This document shows, one piece after another, positions 7,362 through 15,158 of a DNA stretch of 33,117 nt (position 1 is the first letter of the stretch; each line of letters begins with the position of its first letter). A program made the position numbers and the translations under genes. The DNA comes from DASYXW01 sp035934405. Lineage in GTDB: Bacteria; Acidobacteriota; Terriglobia; UBA7540. Location of the stretch: assembly GCA_035934405.1 (NCBI GenBank), contig DASYXW010000078.1, positions 1 through 33,117 on the forward strand, written 5' to 3'. The notes below the pieces were generated by a model. It did not search any database. It saw nothing but the letters and a program-made list of their open reading frames with translations, and was not told the origin of the DNA.

Positions 7362-10205
7362 ATGAATCCACTGAAGACTCTCGAACAACTCGGCCAGGCC
7401 GTCTGGCTCGACTATATCCGGCGCAGCTTGATCACCGGCGGCGAGCTGCAGAAGCTCATTGACGAGGACGGCCTGAAAGGCATGACGTCGAACCCTGCGA
7501 TCTTTGAGAAAGCCATCGTCGGCAGCACGGACTATGCCGAGTCGCTTGAGAAGCTTTACCACGAGGGCTCACTCGACGCCATGACGCTTTACGAGCGGCT
7601 GGCGATTGCCGACATCCAGATGGCCGCCGACGCTTTCCGGCCGGTGTACGAGAAGACCGGCGGGCGCGATGGCTTCGTCAGCATGGAGGTCTCGCCGTAT
7701 CTCGCGCAGGAAACGGAGAGCACCATCAAGGAGGCGCGCCGCCTTTGGAAAGCCGTCGCGCGCCCCAACGTGATGATCAAGATTCCGGGGACGGTGGAGG
7801 GCATTCCGGCCATTCAGCAGGCCACGAGCGAGGGCATCAACATCAACATCACGCTGCTCTTCGCGCAGGAGCGATACGAGCAGGTGGCCGAAGCGTTTAT
7901 TTCGGGACTCGAAGCTTACGCCACGAAGGGCGGCGACGTGAGCAAAATGGCCAGCGTCGCGAGCTTCTTTGTGAGCCGCATTGACACGTTGGTAGATTCG
8001 CAGGTGGAAGCGAAGCTAAAGACCGCTGCGACGCCAGCGGGCCGCGCGCTGCTGCAAAGCGTCCTGGGGCGCGTGGCGATAGCGAACGCCAAGCTGACGT
8101 ATCAGAAATACAAGGAAATCATCGCCGGGCCGCGCTGGAAGGCGCTCGAAGCCAAAGGCGGGCGGACGCAGCGCCTGCTGTGGGCGAGCACCAGCACCAA
8201 GAACCCGCAATACCGCGACGTGCTTTACATCGAGGAACTCATCGGAGTGGACACTGTGAACACAATCCCCACCGCCACGCTCGAGGCGTTCCGCGAGCAC
8301 GGACGTCCGCGGCTGAGCCTGGAAGAGGACACCGAGGCGGCAGCCGACACCATGCGGGCGCTCGACCACGTGGGGATCTCGATGAAAGAGGTCACGGACG
8401 AGCTGGTAACGCAGGGAGTGCGGCTCTTTTCCGACGCTTTCGACAAACTTCTGAACGCGCTCGACCAGCGCTGCAAGATGAAAGTGGCGCCCGACATCAA
8501 TCGGCAGACGTATGTGCTGCCCGAGCCGCTCGCCGGCGGCGTCAAGGCGGCGTTCGGCGAGTGCCGCTCCAAGGGCATGGTGCGGCGCTTGTGGTCGCGC
8601 GACGCCGCCCTGTGGACCGGCGCCGATGAAGGCAGTTGGCTCGGCTGGCTCGGCATCACCGAGGATCAGATGGCGCACGCGCACCATTTTGAGGAGATCG
8701 CCGCCGAGGCGAAAGACGCGGGATTCACGCACGCAGCGCTGCTGGGCATGGGTGGATCGAGCTTGTGCCCGGAAGTGATGCGGTTGGCCTTCGGCAAGAT
8801 CGAAGGCTACCCCGAATTACATGTTCTCGATTCCACCGATCCGGCCCAGATCAGGACGCTCGAAGGCAAACTCGATCTCGCGAAGACCCTGTTCATCGTT
8901 TCGAGCAAATCAGGCTCGACGCTTGAACCCAACATCTTCAAGCAGTATTTCTTCGAGCGCGTCAAGCAGACAGTAGGGACGAAGGAAGCCGGCAGCCGTT
9001 TTATCGCTATCACCGATCCTGGTTCGAAGCTTGAGGAGGTAGCCCGAGGCGATGGATTCCGGCGCATTTTCCACGGCGTGCCTTCCATCGGCGGGCGCTA
9101 TTCGGCGCTCTCAGACTTCGGGATGGTACCGGCGGCCATGATGGGCGTGGATGTGCCGAAGTTCCTCGACAAGGCCGACGTGATGGTTAATTCCTGCAGT
9201 TCGTGCGTTCCGGTCGAGCAGAATCCTGGCGTGACGCTGGGAACCATCCTGGGCTTGGCAGCCAAGACCGGGCGCGACAAGGTCACGTTCATCACATCGC
9301 CCGGCATCTCTGACCTCGGCGCGTGGCTCGAGCAATTGCTGGCGGAATCCACGGGCAAGTCCGGCAAGGGCCTGATTCCCGTTGATCGGGAGGAACTCGG
9401 CCCGCCGGAGGTATACGGCGACGATCGCGTGTTTGCTTACCTGAGGCTCGAATCGGAATCCGACACCGCGAAGGATGCGGCGCTCGACAAGCTTGAAAAG
9501 GCCGGGCATCCGGTGGTGCGGATCGTCCTGGCTGACGCCTACGATCTCGGCCAGGAATTTTTCCGCTGGGAGATTGCGACCGCGGTGGCGGGATCAATCC
9601 TGGGCATCAATGCCTTCAACCAGCCGGACGTGGAAGCGGCCAAGATCGCGGCGCGGCAACTTACCGACGCTTACGAAAAAGCCGGCACCCTGCCGGCCGA
9701 GACACCGCTCCTCGAAGAGGCCGGCATCAAGCTCTTTGCGGACGAGAAGAACGCGGCGGCGGCCGGCAAAGATCGAACGCTCGGCGGCTACCTGCGCGCT
9801 CACCTGAACCGTCTCGGGGCCGGCGACTATTTCGCCGTCCTCGCCTATCTGGAGATGAACGCGGCGAATGAGCGAGAGCTGCAGACGGTGCGCCATGCCG
9901 TCCGCGACCGGAAGCGCGTGGCCACGTGTCTCGGCTTCGGTCCCCGGTTCCAGCACTCGACGGGACAGGCGTACAAAGGCGGGCCGAACACGGGAGTCTT
10001 CCTGCAGGTCACCTGCGATGACGCTCAGGATCTGCCGGTGCCGGGCCAGAAGTACACCTTCGGCGTTGTGAAGGCCGCACAAGCGCGAGGCGACCTGAAA
10101 GTACTGGCGGAACGAAACCGCCGCGCGCTGCGGGTGCACCTGGGGCCGGATGTGAAGGCAGGCCTCGGAGCGTTGAAGAACACCGTTGCACAGGCGGTGC
10201 GATAG
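7362..10205 (+). CDS. Bifunctional transaldolase/glucose-6-phosphate isomerase
   Basis: A 947-residue natural fusion. Residues 1-360 are a transaldolase (GMTSNPAIFEKAI near residue 40, and the Schiff-base lysine K140 in VMIKIPGT). Residues about 400-947 are a phosphoglucose isomerase (ALLGMGGSSLCPEV phosphate loop near 463, SSKSGSTLEPN near 512, GGRYSALSDFG). It links the non-oxidative pentose phosphate pathway to glycolysis at fructose 6-phosphate, the product of one domain and substrate of the other. Fusions of this length are known and annotated in several phyla. The start has GAGGTG upstream, and the spacing to rpiB shows co-transcription. No key residue appears to be missing. Confidence 0.94.
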   Translation: MNPLKTLEQLGQAVWLDYIRRSLITGGELQKLIDEDGLKGMTSNPAIFEKAIVGSTDYAESLEKLYHEGSLDAMTLYERLAIADIQMAADAFRPVYEKTGGRDGFVSMEVSPYLAQETESTIKEARRLWKAVARPNVMIKIPGTVEGIPAIQQATSEGININITLLFAQERYEQVAEAFISGLEAYATKGGDVSKMASVASFFVSRIDTLVDSQVEAKLKTAATPAGRALLQSVLGRVAIANAKLTYQKYKEIIAGPRWKALEAKGGRTQRLLWASTSTKNPQYRDVLYIEELIGVDTVNTIPTATLEAFREHGRPRLSLEEDTEAAADTMRALDHVGISMKEVTDELVTQGVRLFSDAFDKLLNALDQRCKMKVAPDINRQTYVLPEPLAGGVKAAFGECRSKGMVRRLWSRDAALWTGADEGSWLGWLGITEDQMAHAHHFEEIAAEAKDAGFTHAALLGMGGSSLCPEVMRLAFGKIEGYPELHVLDSTDPAQIRTLEGKLDLAKTLFIVSSKSGSTLEPNIFKQYFFERVKQTVGTKEAGSRFIAITDPGSKLEEVARGDGFRRIFHGVPSIGGRYSALSDFGMVPAAMMGVDVPKFLDKADVMVNSCSSCVPVEQNPGVTLGTILGLAAKTGRDKVTFITSPGISDLGAWLEQLLAESTGKSGKGLIPVDREELGPPEVYGDDRVFAYLRLESESDTAKDAALDKLEKAGHPVVRIVLADAYDLGQEFFRWEIATAVAGSILGINAFNQPDVEAAKIAARQLTDAYEKAGTLPAETPLLEEAGIKLFADEKNAAAAGKDRTLGGYLRAHLNRLGAGDYFAVLAYLEMNAANERELQTVRHAVRDRKRVATCLGFGPRFQHSTGQAYKGGPNTGVFLQVTCDDAQDLPVPGQKYTFGVVKAAQARGDLKVLAERNRRALRVHLGPDVKAGLGALKNTVAQAVR

Positions 10206-10268
10206 CTTCAGAGACGATAGTTCGCGGGGGAGAACGCGCTTCCGGTGTGCTCGTCCACCAACCAATCC

Positions 10269-11558
10269 ATGAGGCGTCGCTCGAAGAACGCTTCGCGCGC
10301 ACGGCGCATTGCGCTCTTGTTTGCGGCACTGTGCGGATTGCTCGGCGGCGTCGCGCTCCAGGGGCGGCAAGCCGCCTCCTTCTATTTGCGTGATGGTGAC
10401 CGGGTGGTCTTCTACGGCGACAGCATTACCGAGCAGCGCCTTTACACCGCCGACATCGAAAGCTACGTCGTCACTCGCTTTCCTTCCCTCAACGTTTCGT
10501 TCACCAATTCCGGCTGGAGCGGAGACCGCGCCACGATGAGCGGCGGCGGCCCAATCGACGTGCGCCTGCGCCGCGACGTGTTCGCCTACCAGCCCACTGT
10601 GGTGTCGGTGATGCTGGGCATGAATGACGCCGGCTACCGCGCCTACGATCCGGGGGTCTTCGATGCCTTTTCGAGCGCCTACGAGTTTATGGTTGACGCC
10701 GTCAGGAAGGCGCTCCCCCACGTTCGCATGACGCTCGTTCAGCCTTCGCCTTTTGACGACGTTACGCGCCCGCCGCAGTTTGCGGGCGGATACAACGCCG
10801 TCCTCATTCGTTATGGCGCGTTCGTCAAGCAACTCGGCGAGCGCGAGAACTTGGCGGTGGCGGACATGAACGCGCCCGTCGTCGAGACTCTTCAGCGCGC
10901 CGAGAAAGCGGATCCCCGCATGGCGCAGGAAATCATCCCCGATCGCGTTCACCCCTCGCCCGCCGGACATCTCGTCATGGCGGCGGCGCTGCTCCGGGCC
11001 TGGGACGCGCCGTCGCTGGTCGCCTCGGTGCAGATTGACGCCGCGGCGCATCGCGTCGTGCGCGCCGAGAACGCGCAGGTCACCCTGTTCGATGCTTCGA
11101 AGGGCCTCGCCTGGAGTGAAACCGACCGCGCGCTGCCCATGCCGCTTGACCTGGACGACCCGGTGGTAAGACTCGTGCTGCGCTGCTCGGACGTCGCGGC
11201 GACGCTCGATCAGGAGCCGCTGCGCGTCACCGGCCTCCAGGCGCCGGAGTATGCGCTCACCATTGACGGCGCCAAGGTGGGCGTTTATTCAGCGCAGAAG
11301 CTCGCGGAAGGCGTCAACCTGGCGCTCGAGCCCACACCGATGGAAGAACAAGCGAAGGCGGCGAACGACCTGACCCGGAAGCACAATGAGGTTCACTTCG
11401 CGCGCTGGCGACTGGTGCAGGTGCCGCTCGAAAAGGATCGCGCGCCGGAGGTTCAGGCGGCCCTCGACGGGCTCGACAGGCTGGAGGCCGAATTGGTGAA
11501 GGAGCAGCGAGCGGCGGCCCAACCGAAGACCCACCGCTATGAACTGACACCCCAGTAG
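10269..11558 (+). CDS. Exported SGNH/GDSL-family hydrolase
   Basis: A protein of about 429 residues with a basic, hydrophobic signal peptide, then an SGNH esterase fold. Conserved blocks: the nucleophile serine in FYGDSITE (S52 in this numbering), NSGWSGD, GMND, and the catalytic Asp and His in DRVHPSPAGH. The first 230 residues form the hydrolase; the C-terminal 190 residues are not recognised and may be a substrate-specific or beta-rich accessory part. Such enzymes commonly remove acyl groups from carbohydrates. A GTG start at 10245 with GGGGGAG 12 bases upstream is an equal alternative, adding 8 residues. The gap after tal-pgi is short, so it may be read from the same transcript. Confidence 0.82.
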   Translation: MRRRSKNASRARRIALLFAALCGLLGGVALQGRQAASFYLRDGDRVVFYGDSITEQRLYTADIESYVVTRFPSLNVSFTNSGWSGDRATMSGGGPIDVRLRRDVFAYQPTVVSVMLGMNDAGYRAYDPGVFDAFSSAYEFMVDAVRKALPHVRMTLVQPSPFDDVTRPPQFAGGYNAVLIRYGAFVKQLGERENLAVADMNAPVVETLQRAEKADPRMAQEIIPDRVHPSPAGHLVMAAALLRAWDAPSLVASVQIDAAAHRVVRAENAQVTLFDASKGLAWSETDRALPMPLDLDDPVVRLVLRCSDVAATLDQEPLRVTGLQAPEYALTIDGAKVGVYSAQKLAEGVNLALEPTPMEEQAKAANDLTRKHNEVHFARWRLVQVPLEKDRAPEVQAALDGLDRLEAELVKEQRAAAQPKTHRYELTPQ

Positions 11559-11571
11559 AGAGGAGACTGCA

Positions 11572-11949
11572 TTGGCCTCGATCATACTGGCAGCCGTCGA
11601 AGACCTGTTCTTCCTGGCGCGAATCCAGGAGACGGCGCGGCGCACGGGCGTGGGCGTCGAGGCCGTCAACCCCGCCACGCTCGGCCAGGAATTGCAGGTT
11701 CACCCAGGCCGGGAGGTGAGTGCGATTATTCTGGACCTGAATTGCCGATTCGTGTCTGCCGTCGAGCTGCTGCGCGCTCTCAAAACCGCGCCTTCCACCC
11801 GGGGCATTCCCGTGGTGGGCTTTGTCTCGCACGTCCAGGGTGATCTCATCGCCGCCGCCCGGTCGGCAGGATGCGATACGGTGCTCGCGCGCTCGGCTTT
11901 TACCGCGCAGCTTCCCGAGCTTCTGACAAGACTCGCCTCGACGAATTGA
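11572..11949 (+). CDS. Degenerate response-regulator receiver-like protein
   Basis: A 125-residue single-domain protein starting at TTG with AGGAG upstream. The pattern of a CheY-like fold is visible: ASIILAAVEDLFF as the first strand, AIILDLNC with an Asp where phosphorylation occurs, IPVVGFVSH as the fourth strand, and AGCDTVLARSAF as the fifth. The acidic pair that usually follows the first strand is replaced by AVED, and the usual lysine before strand-five's proline is not evident, so phosphotransfer is doubtful. It may be a protein-binding pseudo-receiver. No histidine kinase is in the window. Assignment is by fold pattern only. Confidence 0.6.
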   Translation: MASIILAAVEDLFFLARIQETARRTGVGVEAVNPATLGQELQVHPGREVSAIILDLNCRFVSAVELLRALKTAPSTRGIPVVGFVSHVQGDLIAAARSAGCDTVLARSAFTAQLPELLTRLASTN

Positions 11950-12044
11950 AGGTGGGGTGAAATGCCGGGCGATATTTGCTGGAGGTGCTCCGCTACCTGG
12001 GACATAATAGAGCGTGGCGGATCAGGGCTCGGGACGAGGGGCAA

Positions 12045-12635
12045 ATGACATATTCTGCTTCGAACGTGCTCGTTGACAACTGGACGAACCGGCGCACGCT
12101 CTCGCTTGACGTCGTCTGGGTGATCGGATTCAGCCTGCTGACCGCGCTGCTGGCCCAAGTCAGGATCCCCTTGCCGTTCACGCCGGTTCCCCTAACTGGC
12201 CAGACTTTCGGTGTACTGCTTGCGGGCGCAGTGCTGGGAAGCCGGCGGGGCTTCATCTGCCAGACGCTGTATCTTGCCGCGGGGGCAGGGGGCTTGCCGG
12301 TGTTTGCGGGCGGGGCGTTCTCGCTTGCCTACATGCTCGGGCCTACCGGTGGCTACCTTTGGAGCTTTCCGCTCGCCGCCGGACTCCTCGGCTGGCTCAT
12401 CGAGGCGGGCGCGGGCAGGAGGATTTGGAAGCTGGGTGCGGTGCTGGGCTTTACGACCGGCGTGATTCTCGTGTCTGGCGCGCTCTGGCTGGCGGTCAGT
12501 CGCGGTCTTGGGGTTCACCAGGCCGCGCTCTTAGGGGTGTATCCCTTTCTGCCGGGGGAAGCTCTCAAGGTGGCGCTTGTGATGTCATCGCTTCCGGCGA
12601 TCTTGCGGCGGTATCCCGCTTGCGAGTCGGCTTAG
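12045..12635 (+). CDS. bioY: Biotin transporter substrate-binding subunit BioY
   Basis: A 196-residue membrane S-component of an ECF-type biotin transporter. Typical BioY features: IPLPFTPVPLTGQTFGVLLAG at the second membrane region, LGSRRGFICQTLYLAAGAGGLPVFAGG, then GPTGGYLWSFPLAAGLLGWL, and the FLPGEALKVAL ending. Six hydrophobic helices are plausible. The ATG at 12045 has GAGGGG just upstream and gives the usual BioY length; the frame extends to 11976 without similarity. No ECF ATPase (BioM) or BioN lies adjacent, so it either works alone or with a shared module elsewhere. No BirA operator was recognised. Confidence 0.92.
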   Translation: MTYSASNVLVDNWTNRRTLSLDVVWVIGFSLLTALLAQVRIPLPFTPVPLTGQTFGVLLAGAVLGSRRGFICQTLYLAAGAGGLPVFAGGAFSLAYMLGPTGGYLWSFPLAAGLLGWLIEAGAGRRIWKLGAVLGFTTGVILVSGALWLAVSRGLGVHQAALLGVYPFLPGEALKVALVMSSLPAILRRYPACESA

Positions 12636-12636
12636 G

Positions 12637-12675
12637 ATTGGGGCAGGGACCTATCCCCTCCCGTGGGGCCCCAAT
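12637..12675. terminator. Hairpin between convergent bioY and xre
   Basis: ATTGGGGC (12637-12644) pairs with GCCCCAAT (12668-12675), and GGGA/TCCC can pair inside. It starts 2 bases after the bioY stop and lies before the xre stop, so it could end transcripts from both sides. No T-tract follows, so intrinsic termination is uncertain. Confidence 0.35.
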
Positions 12676-12702
12676 GAAAAGCCCGTCGGCCGAGTCGCCA
12701 AT

Positions 12703-13119
12703 TTACCGAACCGACTTCAGTTGAAGGTCTCGCACCAACTTTCGGAGCCGGCGGTTTTCCTCTTCTTGCCGCTGGACGGCGCTCTTGCTCTTGTCGAGCT
12801 GATTGCGCAAGCGGTCGTTCTCCTTTTGCAGCAAGGAAGATCCCGCGCCGGCGAATACGGAGACTTTACCATTTGGCGGCTCTGCGATGCGACCCTGGGT
12901 CTCTTTGATCAGAGCGTCCAACTGCTGACGCTCGATGCCTGCCGGACAGATCTGGCGCAAGGCGATCAGCCGCGCGAGGTCCGGGTGATTCCGTCCTCGC
13001 TCCCAGTGCTGAACAGCCCCCTTGGTGGCGTTGAGGCGGCGAGAGAGACCTTCTTGGCTTACTCCCAGCCGCGCCCGAACCTTGCGGATAATCTTGGCGA
13101 CATCTAGTTTAGCTGCCAT
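12703..13119 (-). CDS. XRE-family HTH regulator with C-terminal coiled coil
   Basis: A 138-residue DNA-binding protein. Residues about 8-60 hold a Cro/CI-type HTH (IIRKVRARLGVSQEGLSRRL, NATKGAVQHWERGRNHPD). The C-terminus (about 95-135) is a charged heptad region (LLQKENDRLRNQLDKSK onward to RRLRKLVRDLQLK) likely to form a dimer zipper. The ATG at 13119 has AGGAGGGCGG upstream. It is transcribed away from the promoter and small-RNA-like unit at 13.15-13.29 kb, and a palindrome sits in the shared control region, so autoregulation and control of the divergent unit are likely. Such genes often belong to mobile or accessory DNA. Confidence 0.85.
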   Translation of the reverse strand: MAAKLDVAKIIRKVRARLGVSQEGLSRRLNATKGAVQHWERGRNHPDLARLIALRQICPAGIERQQLDALIKETQGRIAEPPNGKVSVFAGAGSSLLQKENDRLRNQLDKSKSAVQRQEEENRRLRKLVRDLQLKSVR

Positions 13120-13147
13120 AATTTACCGCCCTCCTCAAAAAAAGTAC

Positions 13148-13177
13148 TTGACAAACACTAGAGGCATAGGCTAGACT
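13148..13177 (+). promoter_or_regulatory. Sigma70-type promoter, divergent from xre
   Basis: TTGACA (13148-13153), an 18-base spacer, then TAGACT (13172-13177). It points rightwards, and no protein gene with a good start follows within the next 150 bases. Instead an intrinsic terminator follows at 13265-13288. Confidence 0.65.
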
Positions 13178-13181
13178 CTAG
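13158..13181. promoter_or_regulatory. Palindrome CTAGAG-N12-CTCTAG, candidate XRE operator
   Basis: Perfect 6-base arms at 13158-13163 and 13176-13181 overlap the -10 box of the divergent promoter and lie 39-62 bases upstream of the xre start. Position and symmetry suit an operator for a dimeric repressor; the link to the XRE protein is inference. Confidence 0.45.
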
Positions 13182-13183
13182 CT

Positions 13184-13288
13184 TCAAAAAGTTAGTGGTG
13201 TGGTGCACACACTTGTTCTCCGGGGGCCCTTCGAATCCGGCGAGCAAAAGGGCACCTCGTCTTGGACGCCAATGCGGCGTCTTTTTTT
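13184..13288 (+). ncRNA. Candidate small RNA of about 105 nt
   Basis: The unit is bounded by a TTGACA-N18-TAGACT promoter and a textbook intrinsic terminator. Three hairpins are readable: GTGTG-GTG-CACAC (13198-13210), GCCCTT pairing with AAGGGC (13226-13231 with 13248-13253), and the terminator. No credible start codon with an SD lies inside. It has no Rfam-type family that I recognise. It is divergent from the XRE gene and shares its control region, which suggests a regulator/RNA pair. Expression is unproven. Confidence 0.5.
13265..13288 (+). terminator. Intrinsic terminator GACGCC-AATGC-GGCGTC-T7
   Basis: A perfect 6-bp GC-rich stem (13265-13270 with 13276-13281) and a 5-base loop are followed directly by seven T (13282-13288). 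This is the clearest intrinsic terminator in the window. Confidence 0.8.
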
Positions 13289-13300
13289 GGCGTTATGTTA

Positions 13301-13314
13301 TTACTTATAAGTAA
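13301..13314. promoter_or_regulatory. 14-bp perfect AT-rich palindrome TTACTTATAAGTAA
   Basis: A perfect inverted repeat in a short AT-rich pocket just after the terminator, inside otherwise GC-rich DNA. It may be a protein binding site or a scar of inserted DNA. No adjacent promoter is clear. Confidence 0.4.
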
Positions 13315-14402
13315 CGTAATTATTGAGTTACTCACTGTGTCACGGTACCAGCAACTCACCGCCGCGAACCTGCGCCCCAGCATCTCATTGCCCCCATATT
13401 TCCTGCCGTTGGGCCGGTCCGTGCCTCTCCCATCGCTGGCCGCCGCGACTTTGAGCGCCCGGCCTGTGACGGCGCAACGGACGCTTTCCGCAGCGAATCG
13501 ATCGCACGGCGGCACTGCAGTTGGCTGCCGCCGGAACTGTGCCCTCCGGCTCGATGCAAGCGATGTCAGGCGGTCTTGCACCCGATCTTTGGGCGTGGTT
13601 GACAATCGGCCCTTTCAGCTTGAGGTGATGTTTGCCCGTCCCCGTCGGGCTTCGAGCCGCAGGAGCATAGCCGAGCGTAGCCTACGTTGCAAGGAAAAAA
13701 TGCAAGGTCGTATTTCCGTTCGTAGCCTACAAGCCGGCCTACCGGCGCTGGCGACCTCCAACCGCCCAATCGAAAGTGGAGCCAGAACACGCCTTCGGGA
13801 TGCTGCGGGTTCCTCATTTGCCGCCCGCACCCAGGTCCGGGTGGAGCGTCCCACCCAGCCTCGATCACACGTTTCCGTCGCAAGGTCTTCGCCGCACCAG
13901 TTGTTCGGATCTCAAGCGCCGTACTTAATTCGCTTACAGGAGCCAATCCATGGGAGCTATACAAGGCGGATTTGAGTTTCCCGCGCCTCAGTCTCGATTC
14001 CCAGAACCGTCGGGCGAGACCGCCAGGCCGCAACTTGCAATTACTTGTAGCCCTCAAAGGCCGGTGGGGCCGCTCACGGGTTGGTCGCCGACGCCTCCAC
14101 TGGGAGTTTTGGCGCCACCGGCCCGCACGCCCGTCGCTCTGCAAACCCGAGCGCCGGCTCGATGCGTTGAAAGAGGATGCGTTTTCCCGGCCCAAGGAAA
14201 CTCATGCAGGTGCTTGCACCATGAGCGGCAGCTCCGGGAGCCGACGCTTTACCAGTCCTTTCAGCCGACGTCCGCTGTGGTGGATCGCGGCAAGTACGGT
14301 GTGGCAGCCGAGGAGATCGACGATTCCCGGTTTCGCGACCGCAAGCGACTGGCTTCGCAACGTGAGGCGTTCCTTGACGACTAGCGCCGCTCTAGCTCAA
14401 AA
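13315..14402. other. About 1.1 kb without a convincing gene
   Basis: Open frames exist on both strands (for instance 13262-13975 plus and 13566-14195 minus). All of them are Arg/Pro/Ser-rich, lack good ribosome binding sites and overlap each other, as expected of GC-rich noncoding DNA. CGTAGCCTAC occurs twice (about 13675 and 13722). The stretch lies between the XRE/RNA unit and an excisionase-like gene, so it may be decayed mobile DNA. No integrase or transposase remnant could be read. Confidence 0.5.
13950..14384 (+). CDS. Doubtful hypothetical protein
   Basis: A 144-residue ORF with ATG and AGGAG at a suitable distance. The first 90 residues are Pro/Arg/Ala-rich and look random. The last 40 (KYGVAAEEIDDSRFRDRKRL and following) look more protein-like. 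It overlaps another open frame (13972-14427) of similar quality. No family was recognised. It may be a spurious ORF or the 3' remnant of a decayed gene. Confidence 0.2.
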   Translation: MGAIQGGFEFPAPQSRFPEPSGETARPQLAITCSPQRPVGPLTGWSPTPPLGVLAPPARTPVALQTRAPARCVERGCVFPAQGNSCRCLHHERQLREPTLYQSFQPTSAVVDRGKYGVAAEEIDDSRFRDRKRLASQREAFLDD

Positions 14403-14432
14403 CTTGGCTTTCGCAGAGCGCGATTAGCCAAG
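14403..14432. promoter_or_regulatory. Inverted repeat CTTGGCT...AGCCAAG
   Basis: Seven-base perfect arms (14403-14409 and 14426-14432) are separated by 16 bases. The element sits immediately upstream of the small ORF and excisionase-like gene, so it could be an operator or a leader hairpin. Confidence 0.35.
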
Positions 14433-14442
14433 ATGAGTTGGG

Positions 14443-14523
14443 ATGGCGCTAACGGAGGCTGAAATGGCCGCGGAGCAATACTTTCTCTCGGGCCTACGCG
14501 GGCGAAACGCCAGTTTAGTTTAG
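14443..14523 (+). CDS. Possible small protein or leader peptide upstream of the HTH gene
   Basis: An ORF of 26 codons from the ATG at 14443, or 19 codons from the in-frame ATG at 14464, which has GGAGG five bases upstream. The peptide begins MALTEAEMAAEQYFL and ends GRNASLV. The stop is 13 bases before the start of the excisionase-like gene, so the two may be co-translated. No family was recognised. The strong SD is the only evidence. Confidence 0.3.
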   Translation: MALTEAEMAAEQYFLSGLRGRNASLV

Positions 14524-14536
14524 ATCGAGGTTAAGA

Positions 14537-14803
14537 ATGCGTGAATCAGTTCGAGTCTCTGAAATTCCGCTACTACCGACGGCGACCAATGAGAGCGGTC
14601 TCGGCCGGCTGCCGATGGTTACACCCAGCCACGCCTGGAGGATCCTTTTCCGGCGCACGGGCGTAGAGTGCGGCCGGGCAACGTTCTACCGCTGGATCAC
14701 CTGCGGCAAGGTCTATTCCATTCGGCTCGGCGGCCGGATTTACATCCCCTGGCCGGAGCTCGAGTCGGTCATTAAGAAATGCCGCGGAGGAGAAAAGCTG
14801 TGA
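14537..14803 (+). CDS. Excisionase-like HTH DNA-binding protein
   Basis: An 88-residue protein whose C-terminal half matches the MerR-like/excisionase HTH pattern: CGRATFYRWITCGKVYSIRL, then GGRIYIPWPELESVI. Proteins of this kind (Xis, AlpA, plasmid and phage regulators) bind DNA to control excision or transcription. GAGG precedes the ATG. The first 30 residues are not recognised. It is followed by a strong hairpin at 14815-14837. With the XRE gene 1.5 kb upstream it suggests mobile-element DNA, but no integrase is present here. Confidence 0.7.
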   Translation: MRESVRVSEIPLLPTATNESGLGRLPMVTPSHAWRILFRRTGVECGRATFYRWITCGKVYSIRLGGRIYIPWPELESVIKKCRGGEKL

Positions 14804-14814
14804 CCGCTGACCGG

Positions 14815-14837
14815 AGCGAGTGGGCCACCCACTCGCT
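14815..14837 (+). terminator. Hairpin terminator after the excisionase-like gene
   Basis: AGCGAGTGGG pairs perfectly with CCCACTCGCT over a 3-base loop, 12 bases after the stop. Only TTCTT follows rather than a clean T-run, so the efficiency is uncertain. Confidence 0.55.
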
Positions 14838-15044
14838 GGTTCTTCCCGTCCCTCCCGGCCCTTCGTCAAGCAGATTCGCAATCCGCACCCCCGCCGGTAA
14901 CATCTAACGAAATAATGGATTGCCTCTCGTGGGCAGAATCCATGATGTTAATCAAAATGAATGTGTCAACTTTTCAGGCAGTACCGCACTGCCTCTCAAG
15001 TGACCGAAGCCGAGAGCCTACACCTCTCTGCACTTACTTTGCGG
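14838..15044. other. Intergenic stretch with two hairpins, no gene
   Basis: No supported ORF. ATGGATT/AATCCAT (about 14918-14944) and AGGCAGT/ACTGCCT (14976-14994) can each form a hairpin. The DNA around 14900-14970 is AT-richer than its surroundings. The mltD promoter follows directly. Confidence 0.45.
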
Positions 15045-15074
15045 TTGACCCCCGTCGGCGCGGAAAAGTACAAT
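15045..15074 (+). promoter_or_regulatory. Sigma70 promoter for the lytic transglycosylase gene
   Basis: TTGACC (15045-15050), an 18-base spacer, then TACAAT (15069-15074). The predicted start is about 80 bases upstream of the ATG at 15159. Confidence 0.65.
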
Positions 15075-15158
15075 GCTGCCAGGCCTTGGGGAAGCTCACT
15101 TCGACGTTGTCGCGACGTCTTAGCTTAGCGGGGAGCCCGTTTGGGAAGTTTGCGAAGA

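Noticed and set aside
9594..11051. A 485-codon minus-strand frame
   Set aside because: Antisense to the tal-pgi fusion and SGNH gene; His/Arg-rich, no SD or family signature.
13230..13238. TTCGAATCC, the T-loop motif of tRNA genes
   Set aside because: The flanking bases cannot pair as a T-stem (C on both sides), and no acceptor or anticodon arm can be drawn.
13566..14195. A 209-codon minus-strand frame from TTG
   Set aside because: No SD, Arg-rich low-quality protein, overlaps several equal frames in the gene-poor islet.
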